Positions 31,717 through 40,605 of a stretch of DNA of 64,000 nt are shown here, in pieces; position 1 is the first letter of the stretch; every line of letters begins with the position of its first letter. The position numbers were made by a program, and so were the translations under genes. Under the pieces are notes generated by a model. The model searched no databases. It saw only the letters and a program-made list of their open reading frames with translations, and had not been told where the DNA came from. This stretch comes from Cetobacterium_A somerae (GTDB taxonomy: Bacteria > Fusobacteriota > Fusobacteriia > Fusobacteriales > Fusobacteriaceae): NCBI RefSeq assembly GCF_044784365.2, contig NZ_CP173062.2; one strand, 5' to 3'.

Positions 31717-34321
31717 ATAAAATATAACTTATTCCAGCTCCAATTTTCCAAGAGTTATCTTTAGAAAATTCGTATAAATAACTTGTATATATAGAAAGTC
31801 CTGTTTGAAGTTCCCCAACTTTAACATTAATTCCAATTTCTTGAGAAAATCTATTTTTATTGTCTATATTAATAGCACCAGTTTCATTTCCCAAAGTTTG
31901 TACTTTAAATTTCATATTTTTATCAATATCATTTAAATCTTGTTTTAGATATCCAACTAAAGAAAGTTTAATTCCATAATTTTTAACAGCAAAATCTTTT
32001 CCCATCTCTCCACCAACGTAGAAAGTATTTAAGAAGCCATTTAATTTATCTAACTCAAGATTATATGTTCCATTGTGTTCATTAATATCTCTTTGAAATA
32101 ATCCCATTGATTGAAATTTTCCAATTGGTTCTAAATAGAATGAGTTCCAATTGAATAGTTTTGAGATTTTTCCCATTCCACCAACATAGAAAGTTTTTAT
32201 TTTTGAGTTTAGAGTTTCATTGAAATTCACAGTTTTAATAGATGTTAAAGTATCATTATATTGAGAGTAATCAAATTGTATATTTCTATCTAAATCACCT
32301 CTAGAATATCCAAGGAATAAAGCTCCAAGTCCATTGAAATTATTTTTATTATAGTTTAAGTAACCAGTTCCTTGAAATAGATTGTCCTCTCTTTTTCCAT
32401 AGTCATCTTTAAATTTATCATTTAATCTAGTATAGTTGAAAATCCAACCACTACTAAGAGAGGATAGTAAAGGGTAGTTTTTTCCAATGAAAAGACTATT
32501 TAGCTCTTGATTGTATCCAGCAATATTGTCATAACCACTCTTATTAACTTTTTCAAAAGAGTATCCAAAAATATATCTTTCTTTAGATAAAATTTTTGGA
32601 GTTTCAGTTAAGTGAGATAAGATATTGTTGTTTCCAAATTCAATAGCATCTCTTGTCTGATAAATAAGAGATGGAAAATATTCTCGACCAAAAATTTCAT
32701 TTAAATAATTTTGAAAAGAATTCCCATTTTTAGAAGATAGAATTATATCAAACAATCTGTCTTTAGATGTATTTTTAGAATCATAATAGATGTCTTGTAA
32801 ATAATTACCTAAAGGATCATCTGTAAGAAGAGAAAAGCTAAGTTTACTAAAAACAGCTTCATTCCCGTGAAGAATTAATTTATATCCATAAAGATTACTT
32901 TTTATCTCTTTAGCAGATTTTGTAAGAGTGTCATTTAAGGTAACCTTACTAATAAGATTATAATTATTTCCAATATAACTTTTTCCTAAATACATAGTTT
33001 TAATAGTAGGAGTAGAGGTATTAGTTACAATAGACCCTCCTTTTTCCATTACAAGATTTCCCCCATCGTATATAAGAGGTAAAGTATTTGTAGTTGGTTT
33101 AATAATTTTACCCCAGTTATGAAGAGTCCCTTTTCCATTTAATAAAATACCATTCTTATTTAAATTAACTACACCACTAGGTCCGTTTGTTCCCACAGCT
33201 GAATGAGAAAGCTGAAAGGCATAACTACCGTCAACATATATGTCTTTAGGAGCAGGGGGGTTAATATTAATAAGACCGAAATTTTTTAAAACAGTATTCT
33301 TTCCTCCACTCATACCAGAATAACTTCTACCAGTTATATTGATAGTTCCATTATTTATAGCTTTTCCACCTTCTGAAACTCCCATACCACTTGAAGCAAC
33401 ATTATTTGGATTCTTTGCTGTATCATTCATGGTAATAGTTCCATTATTGATTATAGTTCCGTATGAAGAAAACATACCAAAATTAGTATTATAAGTTTTT
33501 ATAACTCCATCGTTTATTGCAAGACCTTTACCATCTACACAAATTCCCACATTTCCATGAGTTATATCTATGATACCAGTGGTTGAATTTGTAAATTCTC
33601 CTTCACCGAATATTTGAGCACCCTCATATCCATTTCCAGATATAATTCCGTTATTGATTCCTTTTGTTTTACCATAGACTTCAAGACCTGTAGCATAATA
33701 AGAGTTAAGATTAATTTTTCCATTATTAATTCCTAAACCATCACTTATAACATTTATTCCATTTCCATAAAGTCCATTTATGTTGATATTCCCTTCGTTT
33801 ATAACAGTCCCACCACCAGAAGCTTGCATTCCTGTAGTAGTTGTATTCCCAGGATTATTATTAACAGTTAAAGTATTTTTATTATAAAGAGTGTAGCCAC
33901 TAAGAATACTACCCATTCCCACAGCATTGTTAGTGGTAATAGTAAGGTCTCCTTTTAAAGGTAGTTTGTCTGTGTATAAATTTTTTCCTGGATAGTAGAG
34001 TTTGTTATAGAAGATGTATCCATTTTTAGGTGAGGCTGTAGCAGAACCAGAAGATGTAGGATTATCAATATCTGGGGTATTATCATGTTTTGGAGAGCTA
34101 GGATTTGGGGGTAAAACTGGGATTTTAGGCGGGGTAACAGGGGGAAGTGTAATAACTTTAGTTGACAACTTGAAATAGGAATTATCGATTTGACTCATAG
34201 GTCGAGTATTGTCCTTAAAGTAATTATAATCTGACCAAAAGATGAGGCCACTCTGCTCTTGGGCAAAGGTGTTAGATGTCTGTAAAGTTAATGCAAGTAG
34301 TAAGAGATTAAATTTTTTCAT
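31715..34321 (-). CDS. Type V autotransporter (adhesin-like passenger)
   Basis: An 868-residue surface protein. Signal peptide MKKFNLLLLALTLQTSNTFA; then a Pro-rich linker (residues about 57-75, TLPPVTPPKIPVLPPNP) and a passenger, about 90-480, made of repeated short strands of the type INNGTI/INDGVI/INEGNI with many Gly and Asn, as in a right-handed beta-helix. Residues about 590-868 form the autotransporter beta-barrel, with alternating hydrophobic strands and the terminal GAGISYIL. AGGAGG precedes the ATG. Such proteins are common in Fusobacteriota and act in adhesion; the ligand is unknown. Confidence 0.9.
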   Translation of the reverse strand: MKKFNLLLLALTLQTSNTFAQEQSGLIFWSDYNYFKDNTRPMSQIDNSYFKLSTKVITLPPVTPPKIPVLPPNPSSPKHDNTPDIDNPTSSGSATASPKNGYIFYNKLYYPGKNLYTDKLPLKGDLTITTNNAVGMGSILSGYTLYNKNTLTVNNNPGNTTTTGMQASGGGTVINEGNININGLYGNGINVISDGLGINNGKINLNSYYATGLEVYGKTKGINNGIISGNGYEGAQIFGEGEFTNSTTGIIDITHGNVGICVDGKGLAINDGVIKTYNTNFGMFSSYGTIINNGTITMNDTAKNPNNVASSGMGVSEGGKAINNGTINITGRSYSGMSGGKNTVLKNFGLININPPAPKDIYVDGSYAFQLSHSAVGTNGPSGVVNLNKNGILLNGKGTLHNWGKIIKPTTNTLPLIYDGGNLVMEKGGSIVTNTSTPTIKTMYLGKSYIGNNYNLISKVTLNDTLTKSAKEIKSNLYGYKLILHGNEAVFSKLSFSLLTDDPLGNYLQDIYYDSKNTSKDRLFDIILSSKNGNSFQNYLNEIFGREYFPSLIYQTRDAIEFGNNNILSHLTETPKILSKERYIFGYSFEKVNKSGYDNIAGYNQELNSLFIGKNYPLLSSLSSGWIFNYTRLNDKFKDDYGKREDNLFQGTGYLNYNKNNFNGLGALFLGYSRGDLDRNIQFDYSQYNDTLTSIKTVNFNETLNSKIKTFYVGGMGKISKLFNWNSFYLEPIGKFQSMGLFQRDINEHNGTYNLELDKLNGFLNTFYVGGEMGKDFAVKNYGIKLSLVGYLKQDLNDIDKNMKFKVQTLGNETGAINIDNKNRFSQEIGINVKVGELQTGLSIYTSYLYEFSKDNSWKIGAGISYIL

Positions 34322-34430
34322 AACTTTTCCTCCTAATGAATAAAATATTGTGCACTATTTAACAAAAGGTACTATACATAGAAAATAATTCAATTCCTTC
34401 TTTTTGTTCAAAAAATTATGAAGAAAATAA

Positions 34431-34457
34431 AAAAAGAGTTAGAATAACTAACTCTTT
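34431..34457 (-). terminator. Terminator of the MATE gene
   Basis: AAAGAGTTAG and CTAACTCTTT form a perfect 10-bp stem with a 5-base loop; on the minus strand it is followed by a T tract. It overlaps the last codons of the MATE gene. Confidence 0.85.
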
Positions 34458-35797
34458 AATGGGTTTTTATAAAATTTATTTCGATATATTTTAATAAATA
34501 TAGCTGCTTCAACAGTCCACTGAAGTGATGTAATCCACCAAAAATATGTTACAGGCATTCTTTTTAGATAGATAAAATAATACATTAAAGGTAATCTTAT
34601 ACACCAGTTGCAAAATAAAACTATTCTAAATGGCGTTTTAGTATCTCCCATTCCTTTAAGGGAACCTGAAAGAACCATATCAATAGCTGTTGGAATCTGT
34701 TGAATAGATCCAATCATAAGGCAGGCAGCACCAAGAGCGATAACCTCAACTTCATCACTTTTTATAAATAATCTTACTAAGTTTTCAGAGAAAAATAGAA
34801 AGACCAAAGAGAAGAATCCCATGACAATACAGGCTAGAAGTAAGGATGTATTAGCATATTCTCTGGCACCTTTTAAATCTTTTTCTCCTATACTATGCCC
34901 GACCAAAGAAACTGCTGAAATAGCAAATCCCCAACCTGGCATAAAAGAGATACTTTCAATGGTTACAGAGATTTGATTAGCAGAAAAAGCCAAACTTCCA
35001 AGTTTCATAACCATCATAACGCTTAAAAGTCTTACAATACTAAAAGCTCCTTCTTGTAGTCCAGATGGAACAGCTAAATCAACAAGTTCTTTTAAGTAAT
35101 TAAAGTTAACTTTACCTTTTAAAGATATTTTAAATGGTAGCTTTTTAAGTTGACTTAAAATAAATAAAAATGCACAGACGTTTCCAATTGTAGTAGCAAT
35201 GGCAGCTCCTTCAACTCCTAGTTCAGGAAAGCCAAATTTTCCAAATATAAGTGCATAATCTAGAGAAAGATTCACAATATTTAAAATAGCAGCTCCATAA
35301 AGTGGAGTTTTAGTATTTTTACATCCACGGAAAACACCATTTAAAAGGTTTGTAACCATATTAAAGAAAAGTCCAATAGAACAAATCCTCATATATCTAT
35401 AACCTAAAGTTAATACATCCCCTTTAGCTCCTGCTAAACTTAATATATTTTTTGAAAAAATAAAAAATATTAAAAAGACAAGAACAGCAATAACTCCACC
35501 AATTTTGACTCCTAAATCAGCCATATCTTCAGCTTTTTTATGTTCTCTAGCTCCAAGACAACGAGCTACGATAGATGTTATAGATATAGATAATCCCATA
35601 GCAATTAAGATATTAATAAAAGTATACATAATTTCAGAACTAAAACCAACAGCAGAAACAGAGATTTGTCCGCCGTGCTTTCCAACCATAAGTGTGTCAA
35701 AAACCCAGATTAACATATAGAGTATCATTTCACCAACAGCGGGAATAGCTAATTTTATAATCTCTTTTGACCGATTTAAAAATGCACTTTTAATCAT
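34448..35797 (-). CDS. MATE-family efflux transporter
   Basis: A 449-residue inner-membrane protein with 12 predicted helices in two halves and typical MATE elements: an N-terminal amphipathic helix, VFDTLMVGKHGG in TM1-2, ARCLGAREHKKAE after TM2 and SGLQEGAFSIVR after TM6. These antiporters use Na+ or H+ to expel cationic drugs or metabolites. It sits alone between the autotransporter and the NlpC/P60 gene, with no regulator beside it. Substrate unknown. Confidence 0.93.
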   Translation of the reverse strand: MIKSAFLNRSKEIIKLAIPAVGEMILYMLIWVFDTLMVGKHGGQISVSAVGFSSEIMYTFINILIAMGLSISITSIVARCLGAREHKKAEDMADLGVKIGGVIAVLVFLIFFIFSKNILSLAGAKGDVLTLGYRYMRICSIGLFFNMVTNLLNGVFRGCKNTKTPLYGAAILNIVNLSLDYALIFGKFGFPELGVEGAAIATTIGNVCAFLFILSQLKKLPFKISLKGKVNFNYLKELVDLAVPSGLQEGAFSIVRLLSVMMVMKLGSLAFSANQISVTIESISFMPGWGFAISAVSLVGHSIGEKDLKGAREYANTSLLLACIVMGFFSLVFLFFSENLVRLFIKSDEVEVIALGAACLMIGSIQQIPTAIDMVLSGSLKGMGDTKTPFRIVLFCNWCIRLPLMYYFIYLKRMPVTYFWWITSLQWTVEAAIFIKIYRNKFYKNPLKS

Positions 35798-35868
35798 AAA
35801 AATTCACTCCCCTTAACTTATATAAAGTTCCTAGATTCTATCATAAAGGTTATGTAAAAGTCAAAAAT

Positions 35869-35897
35869 TTGCAAAACAGACAAAAATTGAGTATAAT
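35869..35897 (+). promoter_or_regulatory. Promoter of the NlpC/P60 gene
   Basis: TTGCAA (35869-35874), a 17-nt spacer and TATAAT (35892-35897), 45 nt before the start codon. Confidence 0.8.
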
Positions 35898-35942
35898 ATA
35901 TTAATTACAAAAATAACAAATACAAAAAGACAGGAGATGATT

Positions 35943-36459
35943 ATGGGGAAAAGATTAATAAAATTGTTTACCTTTTTCATACTTGCCTTTAGTTTTATAA
36001 CATCAGAGGTTCATGCATTAAGTTTTACTAAACCAAAGGTCGTAGAAAAAATTGAAGTGGATGAGGAGATTTTAAATCAGAAAAAAGAATATATAAAAAG
36101 TACTAAAATAACTGATTTCTATTCAAGTTGGCGTGGGACTAGATATCGTTATGGAGGAACAACAAAAGGGAGTTGATTGCTCAGCACTTATGCAACATCT
36201 GTATAAAGAGCAATTTGATGTGGAGCTGCCTAGAACAACACTTACTCAGGTTCAAATTGGAGAGCAAGTTGTTGGAAATAGAGAAAATTGGAAAGTAGGA
36301 GATCTTATTTTCTTTAAAATGAATAGTAGAATAAAACACGTTGGTGTATATATAGGAAATAATAAGTTTGTTCATGCAGGAAGAACTACAGGAGTTACAA
36401 TATCTGAGTATGATAGCTACTGGGCTAAAAGATTCTGGCAAACAAGAAGAGTAATATAG
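35943..36459 (+). pseudogene. Secreted NlpC/P60 cell-wall hydrolase, interrupted by a frameshift
   Basis: One frame encodes a signal peptide (MGKRLIKLFTFFILAFSFITSEVHA) and the start of the domain up to WRGTRYRYGGTTKG, then stops at 36176. The next frame continues GVDCSALMQHLY with the catalytic Cys, then HVGVYIGNNKFVHAG with the His, to 36459. Removing one base in AAAAGGG (36164-36170) joins them as GTTKGVDCSAL, a perfect NlpC/P60 motif, and gives 171 residues. ATG 35943 is chosen over 35937 because AGGAG ends at 35936. It would cut peptide cross-links in the periplasm. Real mutation and sequencing error cannot be told apart. Confidence 0.85.
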
Positions 36460-36460
36460 C

Positions 36461-36496
36461 AAAAAGCTGAGTTTATTTTAGAACTCAGCTTTTTAA
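36461..36496. terminator. Bidirectional terminator
   Basis: AAAAAGCTGAGTT and AACTCAGCTTTTT form a perfect 13-bp stem with an 8-base loop between convergent genes. Confidence 0.9.
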
Positions 36497-36497
36497 T

Positions 36498-37343
36498 TTA
36501 ATTAGCATTATTAATGCACAATCCATCATATGCAACAGAGATATTAAAATCTAAAGATTTCATAAGCTTTTGAATCTCTTCATGAGTTTTTTTAGGATCA
36601 TGACCAAAGTGTGTAACAGTTATTGGAGTTTTAGAATCGATACAGTTAAAATCTTTCAATCTATTCAAAACCATATTTAGTGTAAAAATATCAAGATGGT
36701 CTGAGTTATCCTTTTGAAAATCTAAAAAAGTACATTCAATAACAATATCATCAAATTTAAAGTTTTTCAAAAATTCAAATGTCTTTAAAGAGTAGATACC
36801 AGTATCAGAAGCATGTAGTCTAGTAAAATTTTCATGTTTTATTATAAAGTTTGTACCATGCTCACCACTGTTTAAACCTGTATGTTTAGCTTCAATAGGT
36901 ATAATTTCAAAATCTTCAATAGTAAAAGGAGTATAGTAGCTCATAGGAATTATATTGAGATGACCTATTTTTTCTTGAAGATTTTTTTGATGCTTAGGTT
37001 TTATTGCTATTTTAATCTGCTCTTTTAGCCACATTTCAGATGAACTATTAACATATATATTCATAGGATTTTTAATTTTTATAAGCTCTTGTATATCCAA
37101 ATGATCATTGTGAGTATGAGATAGAAGAACACCTTTGATTTTACTAAAATCTATACTGTTTTCTAAAATCTGAGTTCTAATATCAGGTGAAAAGTCTAAT
37201 AGTATTTTATCCCCCAATAAAAAAGTTGACCTTTTACGAATATTTTTCCCTTTGAGTTCTCTTAAAGAGTTACAATACTCACATGAACAAAATACATCAG
37301 GAAGTCCATTTGCAGACCCTGTTCCTAAAAAAATAGTTTTCAT
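36498..37343 (-). CDS. phnP: Metallo-beta-lactamase-fold phosphodiesterase, PhnP-like
   Basis: A 281-residue hydrolase. The metal motif is SHTHNDHLD (His76, His78, Asp80, His81), and an N-terminal Cys cluster (Cys19, Cys21, Cys24 in VFCSCEYC) matches the structural zinc site of E. coli PhnP. GTGSANGLP opens the fold as in PhnP. PhnP cleaves 5-phosphoribosyl 1,2-cyclic phosphate made by C-P lyase. Here it ends a phosphonate-type transporter operon (2-nt gap to phnE) without any C-P lyase gene in view, so another cyclic phosphodiester may be the substrate. Confidence 0.82.
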   Translation of the reverse strand: MKTIFLGTGSANGLPDVFCSCEYCNSLRELKGKNIRKRSTFLLGDKILLDFSPDIRTQILENSIDFSKIKGVLLSHTHNDHLDIQELIKIKNPMNIYVNSSSEMWLKEQIKIAIKPKHQKNLQEKIGHLNIIPMSYYTPFTIEDFEIIPIEAKHTGLNSGEHGTNFIIKHENFTRLHASDTGIYSLKTFEFLKNFKFDDIVIECTFLDFQKDNSDHLDIFTLNMVLNRLKDFNCIDSKTPITVTHFGHDPKKTHEEIQKLMKSLDFNISVAYDGLCINNAN

Positions 37344-37345
37344 TT

Positions 37346-38149
37346 TTAACCTCTCTCTGTATAAGTTTTTAGTAGTGAACCTAACCGCTCTACAGAAACT
37401 GATATAATCATTAAAACAATTAAAGCAGTTCCAGCAGCGTTAAAATCATAAGACTTTATAAATTTTGAGATTATGTAACCTATTCCCCCAGCACCAACAA
37501 CTCCTATAATAGATGATTGTGCCATATTAGATTCAAATCTCAGTGCAGTCCATCCAGTAATAACTCTTTTTATATTTGGAAGTATTGCAGCTTTCATAAT
37601 ATTTAACCAAGATGCACCAGTAGCTTTAATGGCTAAAATACTTTCCTCTCCTAAATCCTCAATAGATTGAAAGTAAGCCTTAGTGAGATAAGCTACTGTA
37701 TGAACAGAAAGTCCTAGAATTCCTGAAAAAGGTCCAAGACCAACAGATGAAACAAATATAACAGCCCAGATTAAAGAGGGTACTGCTCTAATAAAAGATA
37801 TATATGACTTTATAGCTAAAGATAGTGGTTTCCAAGGTGCTGTATTAGAAGCTGTTAAAAAAGCTAGGGGAACAGAGAAAACAACTCCTACTAAGGTAGC
37901 CATAAAAGCTATTTCAAAAGATTCCCAAACAGCAATTAAAACAAACTTAAAAACAGAGGCATCTGGTTTTCCAAACTCCAAAAGAATATTTCCTAATTTA
38001 TTTAATCCTCTTGCAACTCTTCCAAAATCTAAGTTTAACTTAAAAAAAGATAGAAGGAATAAAATTGAGATTCCCAACATAATTTTATTTAAAAATTTAT
38101 CATTTTTATGATCTTTTATTTTTATTTTTCCAAAATAGTTTTTTTTCAT
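37346..38149 (-). CDS. phnE: Phosphonate-type ABC transporter permease PhnE (second copy)
   Basis: A 267-residue inner-membrane permease with about six helices and the EAA coupling loop (AIKATGASWLNIMKAAILPNIKRVI), followed by GVVGAGGIGYIISKFI typical of PhnE. The N-terminus has a basic cytoplasmic stretch before TM1. It begins at the base next to the stop of the first phnE copy, so the two permeases are tightly coupled and likely form a heterodimer with PhnC. Confidence 0.92.
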   Translation of the reverse strand: MKKNYFGKIKIKDHKNDKFLNKIMLGISILFLLSFFKLNLDFGRVARGLNKLGNILLEFGKPDASVFKFVLIAVWESFEIAFMATLVGVVFSVPLAFLTASNTAPWKPLSLAIKSYISFIRAVPSLIWAVIFVSSVGLGPFSGILGLSVHTVAYLTKAYFQSIEDLGEESILAIKATGASWLNIMKAAILPNIKRVITGWTALRFESNMAQSSIIGVVGAGGIGYIISKFIKSYDFNAAGTALIVLMIISVSVERLGSLLKTYTERG

Positions 38150-38926
38150 TTAAATAATCCTCTTTCTTAAAATATTAGAGATGATTTCAGTTACAATAGC
38201 ACAAACTACAATTAAAAGAATCCCCATAGCAGCAGTGTTGTATTTCATTAAACTTAAGTTATTACTTATATACATACCGATTCCTCCAGCACCAACTAAG
38301 CCTATTACAGCTGAAGAACGAATGTTACTTTCTAAAGAGTAGATAGTCCAAGAGATAAATCCAGGAATAGCTTGAGGAATAGCTCCAAATCTTATAACTT
38401 GAAGATGAGACATTCCAGTAGCTTTTAAAGAACTTAGTAGCTCCAAATCAACTTCATCTATAGTTTCATAATAAAAACGAGTCATATCTCCAATGTTCCC
38501 AACAGTTAAAGCTATAATCCCAGTTGTTATACCAACACCAAAAGCGGGAACAAACATAAGCGCCCAGATTATATTGGGAATATTTCTTAAAACTGTGGCA
38601 AAACTTTTAACAAAATTTCTAATTGGTTTAAAATGCATAGTTTTTTCTGAACATAGAAAACCTAGAAAAAATGAGATAGCAGAGGAAAAAATTAATGAAA
38701 CTATAGCTACACAAAATGTATCAAGTAGAGGTGTCATATAGTTATTATAACTTTTCCAATTTACAGGTAGCATCTCCTCAGTTATAAATGAAACTGCAGA
38801 TGGAAGTTCAACTAAGAAAGATAAAAAAGAAAAATCCAACCTATAAGCTATAAAAAGATAGATAATAGAGATAACTCCTAAAGTAAAGATATCATTTTTA
38901 TTAAACATTTTTACCGTATATTTCAT
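38150..38926 (-). CDS. phnE: Phosphonate-type ABC transporter permease PhnE (first copy)
   Basis: A 258-residue permease with the EAA loop SLKATGMSHLQVIRFGAIPQAIPGF and GLVGAGGIGMYISNNL. The ATG at 38926 lies inside the end of phnC (26-nt overlap) with GAGGAG 6 nt upstream, so the overlap looks real and implies translational coupling. It is clearly a diverged duplicate of the following permease. Both keep intact coupling loops, so neither looks degenerate. Confidence 0.92.
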   Translation of the reverse strand: MKYTVKMFNKNDIFTLGVISIIYLFIAYRLDFSFLSFLVELPSAVSFITEEMLPVNWKSYNNYMTPLLDTFCVAIVSLIFSSAISFFLGFLCSEKTMHFKPIRNFVKSFATVLRNIPNIIWALMFVPAFGVGITTGIIALTVGNIGDMTRFYYETIDEVDLELLSSLKATGMSHLQVIRFGAIPQAIPGFISWTIYSLESNIRSSAVIGLVGAGGIGMYISNNLSLMKYNTAAMGILLIVVCAIVTEIISNILRKRII

Positions 38927-39650
38927 TGATAATCTCCTCTGTTAAATTTTCAGGAGTATTGTCAAATACTATAACTCCATTTTTCATTCCAATAATTCTA
39001 GTGGCATAATTTTTAGCAAACTCAACTTGATGAAGATTTACAATACAAGTTATATTATCTTCAAGACAGATATTTTTCAATGTTTCCATAACAATTTCAG
39101 AAGATTTTGGATCTAAACTTGCAATTGGTTCGTCAGCTAAAATTAGTTTTGGGTTTTGTGCAAGAGCTCTAGAGATTCCAACTCTTTGCTTTTGTCCTCC
39201 ACTTAGTTCAGAAGCTTTTTTATAACAGTGTTCTTCAAGTCCTAGTCTTTTAAGAATATTTAAAGCTTTTGTTTTATCATTTTCAGAATAAAGTTCAAAG
39301 AATCCTTTAAAATCAGACATATATCCAAGTCTTCCATGAAGAACATTTTGAACAACAGATAGCCTTTCAATAAGATTATAATGTTGGAAAATCATTCCAA
39401 TCTCTCTTCTCACTTTTCTTAGTTTTCCACCAGAAACTTTACAAATATCCTCTCCGTTAAAGATAACACTTCCACTACTAAGTGGATTCATAGCATTAAT
39501 AGATCTTAAAAGTGTAGATTTACCAGCTCCAGAAGAACCTATAATAGCTACAAACTCCCCTTTTTTTATAGATAAGTTTATATTGTTAAGAGCTAAAAAG
39601 CTATTATTATAGCTTTTAACTCCATCTTTTATAGTTATAATATTATTCAT
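38901..39650 (-). CDS. phnC: Phosphonate-type ABC transporter ATPase PhnC
   Basis: A 249-residue ABC ATPase with Walker A GSSGAGKST (38-46), Q-loop FQHYNLIERLSVVQNVLHGRLG, signature LSGGQKQR, Walker B LILADEP and H-loop NLHQ. The stretch NVLHGRLGYMSDFKGFFELY is characteristic of PhnC rather than of methionine or amino acid importers. It powers uptake through the two PhnE proteins. It starts 15 nt after phnD, with GGGGG before the ATG. Confidence 0.93.
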   Translation of the reverse strand: MNNIITIKDGVKSYNNSFLALNNINLSIKKGEFVAIIGSSGAGKSTLLRSINAMNPLSSGSVIFNGEDICKVSGGKLRKVRREIGMIFQHYNLIERLSVVQNVLHGRLGYMSDFKGFFELYSENDKTKALNILKRLGLEEHCYKKASELSGGQKQRVGISRALAQNPKLILADEPIASLDPKSSEIVMETLKNICLEDNITCIVNLHQVEFAKNYATRIIGMKNGVIVFDNTPENLTEEIINEIYGKNV

Positions 39651-39665
39651 ATATACCCCCTAAAA

Positions 39666-40586
39666 TTAATCCTCTTTTATCTCTGTTAAATTAAGATTTT
39701 TCATAACTTGTCCAATTATTTTAAAGTTTTCTTTTGTAACTTTAATGTGTTGCTCTCCATTTTTCTTTCCGTAAAAATTTTCCATGAAGAACTTATCATT
39801 GTAGTTTAAGAAAAAGTTTTGTAGCTTTTCTTTTAAATCTTGTGGCATACTTTCTTGTACTAACCAAAGATTATCTGGAATAACTGAGCTTTTGTATATA
39901 ATTTTGTGGTTGTCCTCTGTAAAAAACTTTCTATTTTTTACATATGAGTTAGATGAGATAACTCCAATATCTGCATCTTTATCTAAAAGAGCTCTAACAG
40001 TATTTGTTGTAGAACCAGTTTCGTAAGGTTTAAACTTAATAGTAAAGTCATTAGAATCTTTAATTATTCCACTTGTAATAAGATCATTTACAGGCCACAA
40101 ATATGTAGAGCCTGAAGATTGTTTTGTATAAGCAAAAGTGTAGGGACTCTTTGGATTTATCAAATCTTTTTCACTGAACTCATTTATATTTGTATCTGGT
40201 CTAGTTAAAAAATATGAAAACTTTCCCCAATTTTCTAATTTTCCATCTTTAGCAAAAGAAACTAAAGGTTCAATTTGAGATTTAGTAGCAGCCATAAAAT
40301 ATGGCATAGCTCCTGTATAAGCTACATCAGTTCTATTTTTTTTAGCTTTTAAAGATTCAGTTAAAGCCATATCAGATGATGGTTCGAACCATTCAACTTT
40401 CATCCCAACGGCATTTTCAAGATCTTTTAAAAATTTATCTTTAGCTACAACTTTAGACTCTAAATCCTCATCAATTCCAAAGGCGATAACAAGTTTTTTC
40501 TCTTTTACCTCCTCTTTTCCACACCCTGTTAAAAAAAGTCCAGTACCAAGTAACCCCAGTGTAAACAATCTATTTAAAGTTTTCAA
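39666..40586 (-). CDS. phnD: Phosphate/phosphonate-binding lipoprotein PhnD
   Basis: A 306-residue solute-binding protein with a lipobox ending at Cys22 (FLTGC), so it is a membrane-anchored lipoprotein. The PhnD/PtxB fold is seen in IAFGIDEDLE, VEWFEPSSDMALTESLKAKK, VAYTGAMPYF, SSGSTYLWPV and DADIGVISSNSY. It captures phosphonate, phosphite or a phosphate ester and delivers it to PhnE. It follows the inositol-phosphate phosphatase-like gene by 19 nt, so the ligand could be a product of that enzyme. Confidence 0.9.
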   Translation of the reverse strand: MKTLNRLFTLGLLGTGLFLTGCGKEEVKEKKLVIAFGIDEDLESKVVAKDKFLKDLENAVGMKVEWFEPSSDMALTESLKAKKNRTDVAYTGAMPYFMAATKSQIEPLVSFAKDGKLENWGKFSYFLTRPDTNINEFSEKDLINPKSPYTFAYTKQSSGSTYLWPVNDLITSGIIKDSNDFTIKFKPYETGSTTNTVRALLDKDADIGVISSNSYVKNRKFFTEDNHKIIYKSSVIPDNLWLVQESMPQDLKEKLQNFFLNYNDKFFMENFYGKKNGEQHIKVTKENFKIIGQVMKNLNLTEIKED

Positions 40587-40605
40587 ATCTATACCCTCCC
40601 AAATT

